Positions 14,554 to 22,956 are shown, counted from the first letter of the stretch. The stretch is DNA of 64,000 bases from an uncultured bacterium (GCA_903832635.1 CAILCF010000001.1:1-64000), one strand, 5' to 3'. Made by a program: numbers and translations. Notes: generated by a model not told the origin, from the letters alone.

Positions 14554-17298
14554 TCACCTTAATTTTATAGACACTCCATCGTCATCGTCTGGATTTTTTC
14601 GAACCTGAAGATTTTCTGACCTCAATTTATCATCTGTGATATCGGTTTCATTTACGATATTTTTACTAGAATCAATAATCGAGGCATTAGTTTTTGATTT
14701 TGCAATCTGTTCACGTTTTGCTAGCCACTCGTCCATAAATGACGAACCTGTACCAATTGTTGAACTAACGGGTTTTAAAGGTGTTGTGGTTGTTCTAGAT
14801 ATTGGTTGAGCAGCTTGTGACTTACTTAATGCCTCTAGTTTTGCCCTTTTAGCTGCATCACCGGCTCCTAGACGAGCAAAAATCTCTTTTTCAACCAAAG
14901 CCCTTGGTCGACCAAACTTAGCCGCTGAGAGCTTTTTAATAGCGTCCTGCAATTGTATATTAGGCTTAATCATTGGTGGAATAAGATTCATACTAAATGC
15001 CGCTGACGGAACTCCATTTATTAAAACTGAAGTTATTGTTTGGAAATTAGGCAATTTAGTTAAATCTTCGGCATCAAAGGTTGGCATAAATTTCTTTTGT
15101 AGTATTTCAGCATCGGTAATACCAAGTCTACCACTTATAATTGTGCCGACATTCCCAAGAATCGACTCTCGTATAATGTCGGTTAGTTGTGTCATAAATT
15201 GATTTGCAAGAACTAAACTTAATCTATACTTTCGTGCCTCAGATAAAATTGTTGCAAAAGAATCTGTTGCAAAATTTTGAAACTCATCTACGTAAAGTGT
15301 AAAATCTACACGATCGTCTTCTGGGATATCGTCACGTGCCATCGCAGCAACTTGAAACTTCATAATAAATATCATTCCTAAAAGTTGAGAGTTTAATTCA
15401 CCGGTTTTACCCTTTGATAGATTAACTATTAATATCTTTCTGTTATCCATAATCTCACGTAAGTTAAAACCGCTTTTTGTTTGTCCAATAATATTTCGCA
15501 TCATTTCGTTTGACAAGAATGCACCAAACTTACTTACAAACCAACCTAGAACCTCTGATTTGTTTGCCTCACTGGTTTGAGCCATCTCTTTATTCCAAAA
15601 ATCGAGAACAGTTTGGTCAGACACATATTTTAACTTTTCATCAGTAAATGATTGATCATTAAAAACTTGTGGTACGTCAATAAACGATGAACCATTTGGG
15701 TCGCTCATTATAGTTAGTGCCGCATTACGAAACCAATGCTCGTACCTCGGCCCTATTATCCCTGTGTGTCCGGGGTCATACAGTTTGTATAGCATCGCAA
15801 TTGCTTCCTGGATTAGAAAATCTCGTTGGTCTTGAGTTTCAAATTCAAATAGATTCAACCCAATTGGACTTTCCATATCACCCGGAGAAAAATAGATTAC
15901 GTCCTCAACTCTTTCTTTTGGGATTGCCCCTAAAAGAGTTTCGGCGGCATCTCCGTTCGGGTCAATAAAAGCAAAGCCACGACCATCCAACATATCTTGA
16001 AAGGCTAAATTATTAAGTAGTGCGGTCTTACCCGTACCGGTTTGTCCTATAAAATACGTATGTCTCCGCCTATCATTTGTACCTAGCCTAATTTGTTTTT
16101 TTGTCCCCCTGAATTCGTTATAGCCCAACAGAAAACCTTCATCCATTACCTGTGTTGGGCCATCAACCTGTTTAGCCATCTGTCGTTGTACCTGAGATGT
16201 TGGGATACTGTTTTGATCTGGTAAATGAAAAATAGTCGCTAACTCAACACTATTTAATATGTTTTGATTTACGCTTTGTGGGAAAAATCGAAATATATAT
16301 GCTGTAACTAATTGTTCAATATCTTTAGAGATACTGAATTTAAAACCATTATTTGTTGTTGAGTCAAATAACGAAAATGCAGCAATTATATTTTTTAGAA
16401 GTGATTGAGACCTTGCAGCAGTGTTAGAAGAAACCACAACACGTATTAAAACTTCATACCCGGGGTGACGTGTTTTTTCTTCAATAGATTCAATAACACT
16501 TTGTTCCAGCGATGTCAGTTGTTTTTCTTCCGACTTGGTCTCAGTACTTTCGGGCGGCTTCCATAATGCCTCCATTAGGTTTTTAGGTTTAAATATATCC
16601 CCAATACCTGACTGCTTTACTCCCTTATCTTTTTTTATTTTACCTGCAGTATAAATGGAATTTTTTGTCCAACTTTCCGATGCAGGTCGAATCATCACCT
16701 GGACAGCAACGCCATCTTCGCGAGTAACGGTCGACAAGGCATTCAGTAAAGCCCTAGATGCATCAAGTTTTGACTCTTGATATGTAACAATAGGGTATAC
16801 GAAGTTTTTCTTCAAAGTAAATTCACCACCTATTGTGCCACTTATCTTCCCGGTTTGACTAAAAATATTTCGCTCTTCAACCTCCTCCAACCTTGCGGAT
16901 GGATATGCTGCTGCAACTGCCTGCCGGATTATATCAGTTAAAACTGCAGGAACAACAACATAGTAATATACCAAACCCTCGTGTGCTACGACTTCGAAAG
17001 AAATATGTCTTTGTCCGTATATTCGACTCTTAAAACCTTTTGTTGCTGTACTTGAAATAATGTTATACATCACCTGGGCTTGCGATAGAGCTTCTTCAGT
17101 GATATCTCTCTCGTCACGACCGTTAGATTCAAGATCCTCCCCAGAAGGTGGAATATGAATATGCATTGGTATCATTTTTAAACCACGCTCGTAATTTTTT
17201 GCATCTCGCATGGTTTTTTGATATTGAGAAAAAACAAAAAAAGCAACAACAATTCCTATAATTAGAATAATGACTATCGTGACAATTACACCTATCAT
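14554..17298 (-). CDS. TraG/VirD4-like membrane ATPase
   Basis: The 914-residue protein has one N-terminal membrane span (VIVTIVIILIIGIVVAFFVF) and a long domain of about 350 residues. An ATPase core follows with Walker A GQTGTGKTALLNN at about 420, an FIDPNGDAAE strand, and Walker B-type TLYVDEFQNFATDSF at about 660. The helix after it, EARKYRLSLVLANQFM, is typical of the TraD/TraG coupling-protein family. Such hexameric ATPases pump DNA or protein in type IV secretion or conjugation. No relaxase or VirB4 gene is nearby, so a housekeeping export or DNA-uptake role is possible. The two small genes upstream are likely in the same operon. Confidence 0.85.
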   Translation of the reverse strand: MIGVIVTIVIILIIGIVVAFFVFSQYQKTMRDAKNYERGLKMIPMHIHIPPSGEDLESNGRDERDITEEALSQAQVMYNIISSTATKGFKSRIYGQRHISFEVVAHEGLVYYYVVVPAVLTDIIRQAVAAAYPSARLEEVEERNIFSQTGKISGTIGGEFTLKKNFVYPIVTYQESKLDASRALLNALSTVTREDGVAVQVMIRPASESWTKNSIYTAGKIKKDKGVKQSGIGDIFKPKNLMEALWKPPESTETKSEEKQLTSLEQSVIESIEEKTRHPGYEVLIRVVVSSNTAARSQSLLKNIIAAFSLFDSTTNNGFKFSISKDIEQLVTAYIFRFFPQSVNQNILNSVELATIFHLPDQNSIPTSQVQRQMAKQVDGPTQVMDEGFLLGYNEFRGTKKQIRLGTNDRRRHTYFIGQTGTGKTALLNNLAFQDMLDGRGFAFIDPNGDAAETLLGAIPKERVEDVIYFSPGDMESPIGLNLFEFETQDQRDFLIQEAIAMLYKLYDPGHTGIIGPRYEHWFRNAALTIMSDPNGSSFIDVPQVFNDQSFTDEKLKYVSDQTVLDFWNKEMAQTSEANKSEVLGWFVSKFGAFLSNEMMRNIIGQTKSGFNLREIMDNRKILIVNLSKGKTGELNSQLLGMIFIMKFQVAAMARDDIPEDDRVDFTLYVDEFQNFATDSFATILSEARKYRLSLVLANQFMTQLTDIIRESILGNVGTIISGRLGITDAEILQKKFMPTFDAEDLTKLPNFQTITSVLINGVPSAAFSMNLIPPMIKPNIQLQDAIKKLSAAKFGRPRALVEKEIFARLGAGDAAKRAKLEALSKSQAAQPISRTTTTPLKPVSSTIGTGSSFMDEWLAKREQIAKSKTNASIIDSSKNIVNETDITDDKLRSENLQVRKNPDDDDGVSIKLR

Positions 17299-17325
17299 CT
17301 CGATGTTTTACACCCAGGCGACAAC

Positions 17326-17745
17326 CTATTCAGTAGCACCCAGTTCCCTCCCAAAACGTTTTTTCAAATAATCAGCTTGTAATTTATTTACTTCTTTATC
17401 CTGAAGATGTGGATCATCACGTGTTTGGGCAACGATTTTTTTTGCTTTGTCGACCCACTCTTTTTCAATTAAATCATCGTCATTAGCAACTGCAGGGTTG
17501 TTGGTTAAATTCGTATCAACATTAGAATTATCTGAAGTCACTCCAACTAGAGGTGTTGATAATACAGTTGTAAGTCCTATATCTGCCCTAATTGCATCAG
17601 CGTCACTTTTCCTTTCATAAGCTTCGGCCCCTTTTCCCAACGTGGTCTCGGGATTATCAAGAATAGGTGTTTTCTCAACACTACGTCTCTCTGGTGGAAT
17701 CATATGTTCTGGGGCAGAATTTTGTGAAGATGACTCTGGTTTCAT
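17326..17745 (-). CDS. Small acidic protein of unknown function
   Basis: 139 residues, mostly polar and disordered-looking, with a helical C-terminal part (VDKAKKIVAQTRDDPHLQDKEV...LQADYLKKRFGRELG). No membrane span and no known motif. It precedes the TraG-like ATPase gene by 27 nt on the same strand, so it may be a soluble partner of that ATPase. The C-terminal helical motif may be a family signature in this lineage, but I cannot name it. Confidence 0.7.
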   Translation of the reverse strand: MKPESSSQNSAPEHMIPPERRSVEKTPILDNPETTLGKGAEAYERKSDADAIRADIGLTTVLSTPLVGVTSDNSNVDTNLTNNPAVANDDDLIEKEWVDKAKKIVAQTRDDPHLQDKEVNKLQADYLKKRFGRELGATE

Positions 17746-17797
17746 ATCTGTAATTATATCATGTTACTTTATTATCAACGAGCTTATGTTATTTAAA

Positions 17798-18184
17798 TTA
17801 TTTTATCCTTTTTGATACATACAAACACCCTATAATAATAAAAATTATAATTAAAAATATCTCATAGATACCTATACTACCGACAGATGATAATCCAACC
17901 AACATTATCGGGCCCGATGCAAATACCGTTGAATAATAATATGAACGCCTGAAAGATAACGTTTCCATTGGTTTTCGAGGAACAAAAGTGGTCGAAAGGT
18001 GTGATATTACCTTACTTGAAATGTATAATATATACGCAAATATACCGACCAAAGACAGATAAGCAAATACAAAAATCATTAGTATTCCGAGAGGGCCGGA
18101 TGATAAGGGTGTTGTGATATTTAATAGTATAGCTAGTATACATATACTAAATATAGTAACAATCGATATAATTATTCTTGTCAT
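17798..18184 (-). CDS. Small integral membrane protein
   Basis: 128 residues with four hydrophobic segments (about 5-22, 30-55, 85-103, 106-124) and a short basic cytoplasmic loop (FVPRKPMETLSFRRSYYYS). No family recognised. It heads the group that leads to the TraG-like ATPase and lies next to the non-coding island. The spacing (52 nt) leaves room for a separate promoter before the following gene. Confidence 0.65.
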   Translation of the reverse strand: MTRIIISIVTIFSICILAILLNITTPLSSGPLGILMIFVFAYLSLVGIFAYILYISSKVISHLSTTFVPRKPMETLSFRRSYYYSTVFASGPIMLVGLSSVGSIGIYEIFLIIIFIIIGCLYVSKRIK

Positions 18185-18214
18185 TCTTTTTAACTATAAC
18201 ACTTTAATAATTAG

Positions 18215-18410
18215 ACATAAAATAAGCCCGAGCGACAAGTCTTAATGCTCGGATTGCAGCAAACGCCACATAATTATATAAATTGAGCGTGTGAACCACG
18301 AGCAACCTGCCGCTGCAGGCTATAGACTGACCGCTCCGAGAAAACTCGGGGCATATTTGTCTCTTGTACACGATCCACGTAACGCTCTATTTAACAGCTA
18401 TAAAACTGCA
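18215..18410 (-). ncRNA. Candidate structured RNA with terminator-like end
   Basis: In an AT-rich gap this stretch is relatively GC-rich and full of short perfect stems: GAGCGT/ACGCTC closing a domain, CCGAG-TTTT-CTCGG, CCTGC-AGCG-GCAGG, and a last CCGAGC/GCTCGG hairpin followed by GCTTATTTTAT on the minus strand. It does not match tmRNA, RNase P or the SRP core motif. It may instead be the 3' untranslated part of the short ORF just upstream. Which strand is transcribed is not certain; the terminal hairpin favours minus. Confidence 0.4.
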
Positions 18411-18412
18411 TT

Positions 18413-18487
18413 TTAAAACATACGGTACAAGTGTACGCGCTTCACGCCATTTGGCGGAGCGTCAGCAACGCCAAGTTTTTTGATCAT
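18413..18487 (-). CDS. Possible leaderless 24-residue microprotein
   Basis: A TATTAT box ends exactly 6 nt before an ATG opening a 24-codon frame (MIKKLGVADAPPNGVKR..., ending RMF). That spacing equals the leaderless pattern seen for several longer genes in this window. The -35 is weak (ACGACA at 18 nt). The same bases also form hairpins (GGCG...CGCC), so this could be purely structured RNA. Too short for the ORF track and of unknown function. Confidence 0.3.
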   Translation of the reverse strand: MIKKLGVADAPPNGVKRVHLYRMF

Positions 18488-18499
18488 ATCTTAATAATA

Positions 18500-19276
18500 C
18501 AATCGACAAAACACAGTTGTCGTCACCGACTTTCCGTCAAAGTTTACGGTCAGTAATTTAATTGTTAAGGTATTTTGGGTTTTTTTGTTTTTGATTAAAA
18601 CCTAAAAATACCATAGCACAAGCGGTATTATCAGTCAACTCATGATAACAAATATATGTTGTTAGGTTTACTACTGTAAACCAATTTCGTATATTTTAAG
18701 ATGTTAATGTTTGTTATGTCAGATTATTAATTGTTGTTATATATACTACTAATACTATTATTTTTTTCAAATGAATATACTTTATTATTTACATCAAGAT
18801 TTTTTGTTTTGCACATATATAAAAATATTTTTTTATATTGATTCATAAGTTGATAATGAAATATTATATTATCGAATTTTTGTATTAGTTTTATTATTTT
18901 ATCAATTTTTCTATTTTATACTTTCCGGCTTATTATCCTGGCTCATTATCATTTATTGTCGTAACTTATTAATTTATACGCTTTTTAAAAAACCGTGAAT
19001 TATTTTTTTGTTTTGTATTATTGAAAATGTATTAATATTTTTTAATTAAATATTTATTTACTTAACCAGAACTTGTACGACATTTGTTTAAAATTAGTTT
19101 ATTCACACAATATTATTTAATCAATATCATTACTACCGCAAATTCGATATGACTAATCATAATATATAAAGAATATTAACTCCTTCAATAATAATCCGTT
19201 TCCCACGGACCTGCTGGTTAGTTTTTTTGGTTTTTACTGCGTAGTATTTTTTACTAGACTATTTTTAAAAAAGTTA
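18500..19276. other. AT-rich non-coding island
   Basis: About 780 bp with very high A+T, stop codons in all frames and no ORF of note. It holds a long inverted repeat, GGTATTTT..GGTTTT with AAAACC..AAAATACC, near 18570-18612, and a single DnaA-box-like TTATTCACA at 19099-19107. There is no dnaA or dnaN neighbour and no cluster of boxes. I see no gene. It may insulate the RNA genes on either side or have been the site of a lost element. Confidence 0.6.
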
Positions 19277-19305
19277 TTGACACAAGCGCTTTGTAGTCTT
19301 ATTAT
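19277..19305 (+). promoter_or_regulatory. Consensus promoter of an orphan small RNA
   Basis: TTGACA, a 17-nt spacer and TATTAT: the best consensus promoter I found in the window. It points away from any coding gene toward a terminator about 100 nt downstream. Confidence 0.8.
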
Positions 19306-19311
19306 AGGGGT

Positions 19312-19413
19312 AGCCTCTGAATAAATAAATTATACAGAAGCCAAAAACAAACATATAGAAAAAACTCCACAATAAAAAAACAACCGTTCCTCGCAGGCGG
19401 TTGTTTTTTTATA
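19312..19413 (+). ncRNA. Putative small RNA of about 100 nt, convergent with tmRNA
   Basis: The region between the consensus promoter and a strong terminator contains no ATG, GTG or TTG start codon, so it is very probably non-coding. It begins near AGCCTCTG, has a possible short stem (CTCTG with CAGA), a long unpaired A-rich centre, and ends in the AACAACCG/CGGTTGTT hairpin plus a T-run shared with tmRNA. Unpaired A-rich middles are typical of regulatory RNAs that base-pair with targets. Family not recognised. Confidence 0.65.
19379..19410. terminator. Bidirectional terminator between small RNA and tmRNA
   Basis: AACAACCG/CGGTTGTT stem with an 11-nt loop, seven Ts on the plus side and seven As on the other. 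It serves both convergent RNA genes. Confidence 0.85.
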
Positions 19414-19420
19414 GTCAAAT

Positions 19421-19832
19421 TGGTGGAGCTGCGGGGAATCGCACCCCGGTCCGAACGGTAACAGATCATTATTCTACAAGTATAGTTTGGTTTCTTTTTA
19501 ACGACTCTCATAACTTAAAACCATACAAAAAACATTATAATTGTCGCGCAATTTAGTTTCCCAACATTATGTTGCTTCCCATAATGTTAGTAATCAGCAT
19601 ACTTATAACACCACACCAACTCTATGCTGACTGGATGATGTGATGGCCCGAATTAAATCCGAGCTGTTGCTAGAACTGGTGACTGGAAAGTACTGGCAAT
19701 ACCAGTAACTGTCTCAGCTACATAGTTCTTTGCTTTTGCAATAAATGTTGCAATTATTTGTGTACTTAACGTGTACATCCGACTTGCAAATAAACTGTTA
19801 AATTCCATTCGTCGAAACCTAATGTCAGCCCC
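19421..19832 (-). ncRNA. ssrA: tmRNA (transfer-messenger RNA)
   Basis: tmRNA rescues stalled ribosomes and tags the broken product. On the minus strand the 5' end GGGGCTGA...GGTTTCGACG and the 3' end GGTGCGATTCCCCGCAGCTCCACCA form the tRNA-like domain (GGGGCTG with CAGCTCC), with encoded CCA and 412 nt in all. The tag frame ends in UAA inside the loop of a stem GCTCGGA/TTCGGGC, exactly where helix 5 normally places it. The frame begins near GCAAAAGCAAAGAAC and encodes roughly 26-28 residues ending SPVLATARI, longer than usual and without the common LAA end. An extended -10 promoter precedes it. Confidence 0.95.
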
Positions 19833-19846
19833 AACATAACTTACTA

Positions 19847-19855
19847 ATTATACCA
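19847..19855 (-). promoter_or_regulatory. Extended -10 promoter of tmRNA
   Basis: TGGTATAAT on the minus strand, 14 nt before the mature 5' end. The same nonamer precedes rnpB and rpsF; the -35 is poor. Confidence 0.7.
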
Positions 19856-19859
19856 TATA

Positions 19860-19888
19860 TTGCACTCTTGAACCAGTCATGCTTAAAT
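19860..19888 (+). promoter_or_regulatory. Leaderless promoter of the comM-like gene
   Basis: TTGCAC, 17 nt, TTAAAT, then only 7 nt to the ATG (6 if the box is TAAATT). Transcription should begin at or next to the start codon. Confidence 0.6.
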
Positions 19889-19895
19889 TAAGCTT

Positions 19896-21404
19896 ATGGT
19901 ATCCAGAATAATAACTGTTGCTCCCGTAGGTTTTGATGGTTTTATTGTCGAGGTTGAAGCCGATGCAACAAAATCACTTCCTTCTCTACAAATTGTCGGC
20001 TTGGGTAATAAAGCAATTGATGAAGCAAAGGAACGTGTTCGTAGTGCGATTACAAATTCATATTTGGAATTTCCAAAAAAACGTATCACGATAAACCTTG
20101 CCCCGGCTGAATTACCCAAGGATGGAGCTCATTATGACTTACCTATTTCACTAGCGATTTTATGTGTTAGCGGTCAATTACTTCAATCCGAAATAGACGA
20201 ATCCGTATTTGCGGGTGAACTTGCCCTGGACGGATCAATAAGGCCAATCAAGGGTGCAATAAATATTACTCAACTCGCAAAGCAGTCTGGATATAAAAAA
20301 ATATTTCTACCCTATCAAAACGTTAATCAAGCCGGATTGGTTGAGGGTATTGATATTTATGGAGTCAGTTCAATTAAACAGTTATTCCTCCATCTAAAAA
20401 AAGAAGTTCTAATAACACCTTATGCACAACCGACTGAGAATATGAATAAAGAAGCTCCAATTAGTCCTCCCATATTAGATGATGTTAAGGGCCAAGAACA
20501 AGCCAAACGGGCGCTTATCATTGCTGCAGCTGGTCACCACAACATTCTACTATCGGGGACCCCAGGAGCAGGGAAAACTATGCTAGCAAAAGCTTTATCA
20601 AACTTATTGCCTGAACTCACAAAAGAAGAACAAATAGCAGCAACAAAAATCCATAGCGTTGCTGGAAAGATAACTGGTGAAATTATTACCAAAAGACCAT
20701 TTCGATCACCACATCATACGGCAAGTGTAGTATCAATTATTGGAGGCGGCGGACGACCCAAACCTGGGGAAATCAGCCTTGCTCATACCGGGGTGCTGTT
20801 TCTAGATGAATTTCCTGAATACTCCAGATCTATACTTGAATCATTAAGACAACCTTTAGAGGATAAAAAAATTGATGTTAGCCGAGCAAATGGTCACGTA
20901 ACCTACCCAGCGGATTTTATGCTAATAGCAACAATGAACCCCTGCCCTTGTGGTTACTATGGTAGCACTATAAAAGAATGTTCCTGCACAAGTACACAAA
21001 TTTTATCGTACCAAAAAAGATTATCAGGCCCCCTAATTGATAGAATTGATATGTTTATTTCTGTTTCGCAGGTCCCAAGCGAATCACTTATTAACACAAG
21101 TTCGTTGTGTGTAACTCAACATACTAAAGCGTTAGAGAGTATTAAACGTGCAAATATAATCCAAAACAACAGATATTGTAGTAGTACTTTGTACAACTCT
21201 TCACTTTCAAACCAAGAAATTAATAAATACGCCGCTCTCACAAACGACGTAAGAAAGTTGTTAGTGTCTGCAGCAAATCGTCTCAAATTAAGCTCTAGGG
21301 GCTACTTTAAAATAATAAGAATCGCACGAACTATTGCAGATCTGGCTGGTGAAGAAAATATTAAATACGAACACATTAGCGAAGCTCTTCAATATCGAGG
21401 TTAA
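19896..21404 (+). CDS. comM: YifB/ComM family AAA+ ATPase (Mg-chelatase-like)
   Basis: A 502-residue AAA+ protein of the ComM (YifB) family. ComM is a hexameric helicase that promotes branch migration when incoming DNA integrates during natural transformation. The N-terminal Lon-like domain occupies about 1-165 (IVGLGNKAIDEAKERVRSA). The AAA+ core has Walker A GTPGAGKTMLAKAL at about 220, the RPFRSPHHTAS motif, Walker B GVLFLDEFPEY, and AVMNPCPCG-type sensor (IATMNPCPCGYYG) with the zinc-like CSC stretch. Length matches the family. The mRNA appears leaderless. With pili encoded in the same window, a competence role is plausible but inferred. Confidence 0.93.
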   Translation: MVSRIITVAPVGFDGFIVEVEADATKSLPSLQIVGLGNKAIDEAKERVRSAITNSYLEFPKKRITINLAPAELPKDGAHYDLPISLAILCVSGQLLQSEIDESVFAGELALDGSIRPIKGAINITQLAKQSGYKKIFLPYQNVNQAGLVEGIDIYGVSSIKQLFLHLKKEVLITPYAQPTENMNKEAPISPPILDDVKGQEQAKRALIIAAAGHHNILLSGTPGAGKTMLAKALSNLLPELTKEEQIAATKIHSVAGKITGEIITKRPFRSPHHTASVVSIIGGGGRPKPGEISLAHTGVLFLDEFPEYSRSILESLRQPLEDKKIDVSRANGHVTYPADFMLIATMNPCPCGYYGSTIKECSCTSTQILSYQKRLSGPLIDRIDMFISVSQVPSESLINTSSLCVTQHTKALESIKRANIIQNNRYCSSTLYNSSLSNQEINKYAALTNDVRKLLVSAANRLKLSSRGYFKIIRIARTIADLAGEENIKYEHISEALQYRG

Positions 21405-21409
21405 TACAC

Positions 21410-21438
21410 TTGAACTACTGTTACTTATCTGATAAAAT
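21410..21438 (+). promoter_or_regulatory. infC-rpmI-rplT promoter
   Basis: TTGAAC, 17 nt, TAAAAT, directly after the comM-like stop codon. It leaves a leader of about 45 nt before the infC start. Confidence 0.75.
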
Positions 21439-21488
21439 AACTACCGAGCCAATGTAAACAGTTAGCCAGGCAACCAAGGAGATTAAAG

Positions 21489-21995
21489 ATCAGTAAATCA
21501 ATTCGAATTAATCAAGAGATTAAAGCCGATGAAATACGTGTCATTGGGGTGGATGGTGACCAACTGGGAGTAATGAGTCTGTCTAATGCACTTAAAGCTG
21601 CTGAGGACGCTGGAGTCGACCTCATAGAGATTTCTCCAAACTCAAATCCACCTGTTGCGAAAATTGTTGATTGGGGTAAATATCAATATCAAAAAATGAA
21701 AGAACAACAGAAAAACCGAAAGCATGCTAAAGCCGCCGAACTAAAACAAATGCGTATGGGTCTCAAAATAGGATCAAATGATTTAGAGATAAAACTTCGG
21801 AAAATTCGTGAATTCTTATGCGGAGGCCATAAGGTTAAAATTTTAATTTTTTTCAGAGGTAGAGAAATGGCTCACCAAGAATTAGGTTATGAAATGATAA
21901 AACGAATAATAGCCCAATTAGAAGAGGATGCGGTTGTTGAACAAACACCACAAATGGCTGGCCGTAATTTAAGTATAGTTATAAGGAGCAAATAA
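21489..21995 (+). CDS. infC: Translation initiation factor IF-3, apparent AUC start
   Basis: IF-3 binds the 30S subunit and checks start-codon pairing. The track begins at a GTG (21549), but the essential N-terminal motif RINQEIKADEIRV lies upstream in the same frame. The only well-placed initiation site is ATC, 7 nt after AAGGAG; no ATG, GTG or TTG is available there. The product (ISKSIRINQEI...) is about 168 residues, a normal IF-3 length. N-domain (GVDLIEISPN..PPVAKIVDWGKY), linker (KMKEQQKNRKHAK) and C-domain (FRGREMAH) are all present. E. coli infC uses AUU for autoregulation, so this AUC probably serves the same purpose. Its TAA overlaps the rpmI ATG. Confidence 0.93.
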   Translation: MSKSIRINQEIKADEIRVIGVDGDQLGVMSLSNALKAAEDAGVDLIEISPNSNPPVAKIVDWGKYQYQKMKEQQKNRKHAKAAELKQMRMGLKIGSNDLEIKLRKIREFLCGGHKVKILIFFRGREMAHQELGYEMIKRIIAQLEEDAVVEQTPQMAGRNLSIVIRSK

Positions 21996-22189
21996 TGCCA
22001 AAAATGAAAACCCATAAGGGTACAGCTAAACGAATTAAAATTACAAGTACGGGAAAATTAACCAGACGCCGTGCTTTTGGCAATCATATGCTTGCGAAAA
22101 AAAGTAAAAGTCGTAAAAGAGCAATCAATACTACTGCAACCGTAACTGGTGCGACAGCAAAAAATGTTAAAAGAGCGCTAGGCGTCTAA
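21995..22189 (+). CDS. rpmI: 50S ribosomal protein L35
   Basis: A 64-residue, very basic protein with the L35 signature [21 protein letters not shown] and a KKSKSRKRA-type middle. Its start codon overlaps the infC stop (TAATG), so translation is coupled. It sits in the classic infC-rpmI-rplT order. Confidence 0.97.
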   Translation: MPKMKTHKGTAKRIKITSTGKLTRRRAFGNHMLAKKSKSRKRAINTTATVTGATAKNVKRALGV

Positions 22190-22203
22190 GAAGGAGTAAT
22201 TCG

Positions 22204-22545
22204 ATGAGAGTAAAACGAGGTGTTACTGCAAGTGCAAAACACAAAAAAACCATAAAACTGGCCAAAGGCATGCAACATGACCGCACCAGGTCATATCGAC
22301 TTGCAAAACAAGCTGTGATAAAAGCGTTGTCATATGCATATAGAGACAGACGTAATAAAAAAAGAGATTTACGTGGTTTATGGATTACTCGTATTAACGC
22401 AGCCGCACGCAATCTGGGAACAACATATAGTAAATTGATGACCGATTTGAAGACAGCAAATATAGAAATCGATCGAAAAGTACTGGCTGAACTTGCTGTT
22501 AGTGAACCAGTAGCGTTTGCCGAAATAGTAAAACAAGCAAAATAA
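22204..22545 (+). CDS. rplT: 50S ribosomal protein L20
   Basis: 113 residues, matching L20: [22 protein letters not shown], then [24 protein letters not shown], typical of the 23S-binding helix. L20 is needed early in 50S assembly and represses this operon in E. coli and Bacillus. A GAAGGAG Shine-Dalgarno lies just upstream. Last gene before a strong terminator. Confidence 0.97.
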   Translation: MRVKRGVTASAKHKKTIKLAKGMQHDRTRSYRLAKQAVIKALSYAYRDRRNKKRDLRGLWITRINAAARNLGTTYSKLMTDLKTANIEIDRKVLAELAVSEPVAFAEIVKQAK

Positions 22546-22552
22546 TAACTAA

Positions 22553-22594
22553 CTAAAAACAGCCATTTTCACTTCTGAATTGGCTGTTTTTAGT
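22553..22594. terminator. Bidirectional terminator between rplT and rnpB
   Basis: AACTAAAAACAGCCA / TGGCTGTTTTTAGTT, a 15-bp perfect stem with A and T runs on both sides, between two convergent transcription units. Confidence 0.85.
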
Positions 22595-22952
22595 TGGCAG
22601 TTTATCGATAAGCCGGGTTCTGTCGTGGATGATCATCTATCTAGTCTAGTAGTTGCCTACCATATCAAGCGGATATCGACCTGCGAGCGAGCTACTCTTA
22701 ATGCAGATCTCCTTGCAGCGGACAGGGTTTACCTTCACGCCATGTCACCATAACATGCTGTGGGCTTTTACCCCACTCGTTTCACCTTTTCCCTCCTTTC
22801 GCACAAAGCTATGAAGGGTAGTTTTGTTTCTGTGGCACTTTCCCTAGGGTTGCCCCCGGTCGCTGTTAGCGACTGTCTTGCTCTATGCTGCCCGGACTTT
22901 CCTCTCCACACTTTCTTAATAAGCATGGGGCGATCATCTAATAAGCTGCCAC
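22595..22952 (-). ncRNA. rnpB: RNase P RNA, bacterial type A
   Basis: Catalytic RNA that trims tRNA 5' leaders. The minus strand shows GAGAGGAAAGTCCGGGC near the 5' side, ACAGAAA, GGTGAAACG, GGTAAACCC, and the hallmark 3' end GACAGAACCCGGCTTATCGAT. The ends pair as P1 (GGCAG.TTAT with ATAA.CTGCC), which sets the boundaries. About 358 nt, close to E. coli (377). An extended -10 box (TGGTATAAT) lies just upstream. Confidence 0.95.
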
Positions 22953-22956
22953 TTAA

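Noticed and set aside
18300-18350. SRP (4.5S) RNA in the structured stretch
   Set aside because: GGTCAG is present but the GGAA/GCAGCC core of SRP domain IV is absent.
18560-19270. Replication origin in the AT-rich island
   Set aside because: Only one DnaA-box-like TTATTCACA, no dnaA or dnaN, and no change in gene strand bias.
19302-19511. 69-residue ORF on the minus strand
   Set aside because: Covers the tmRNA 3' domain, the terminator and the small RNA region; not protein-like.
21549-21995. GTG start for infC as given by the ORF track
   Set aside because: It removes the conserved RINQEI segment of IF-3 and has no Shine-Dalgarno.
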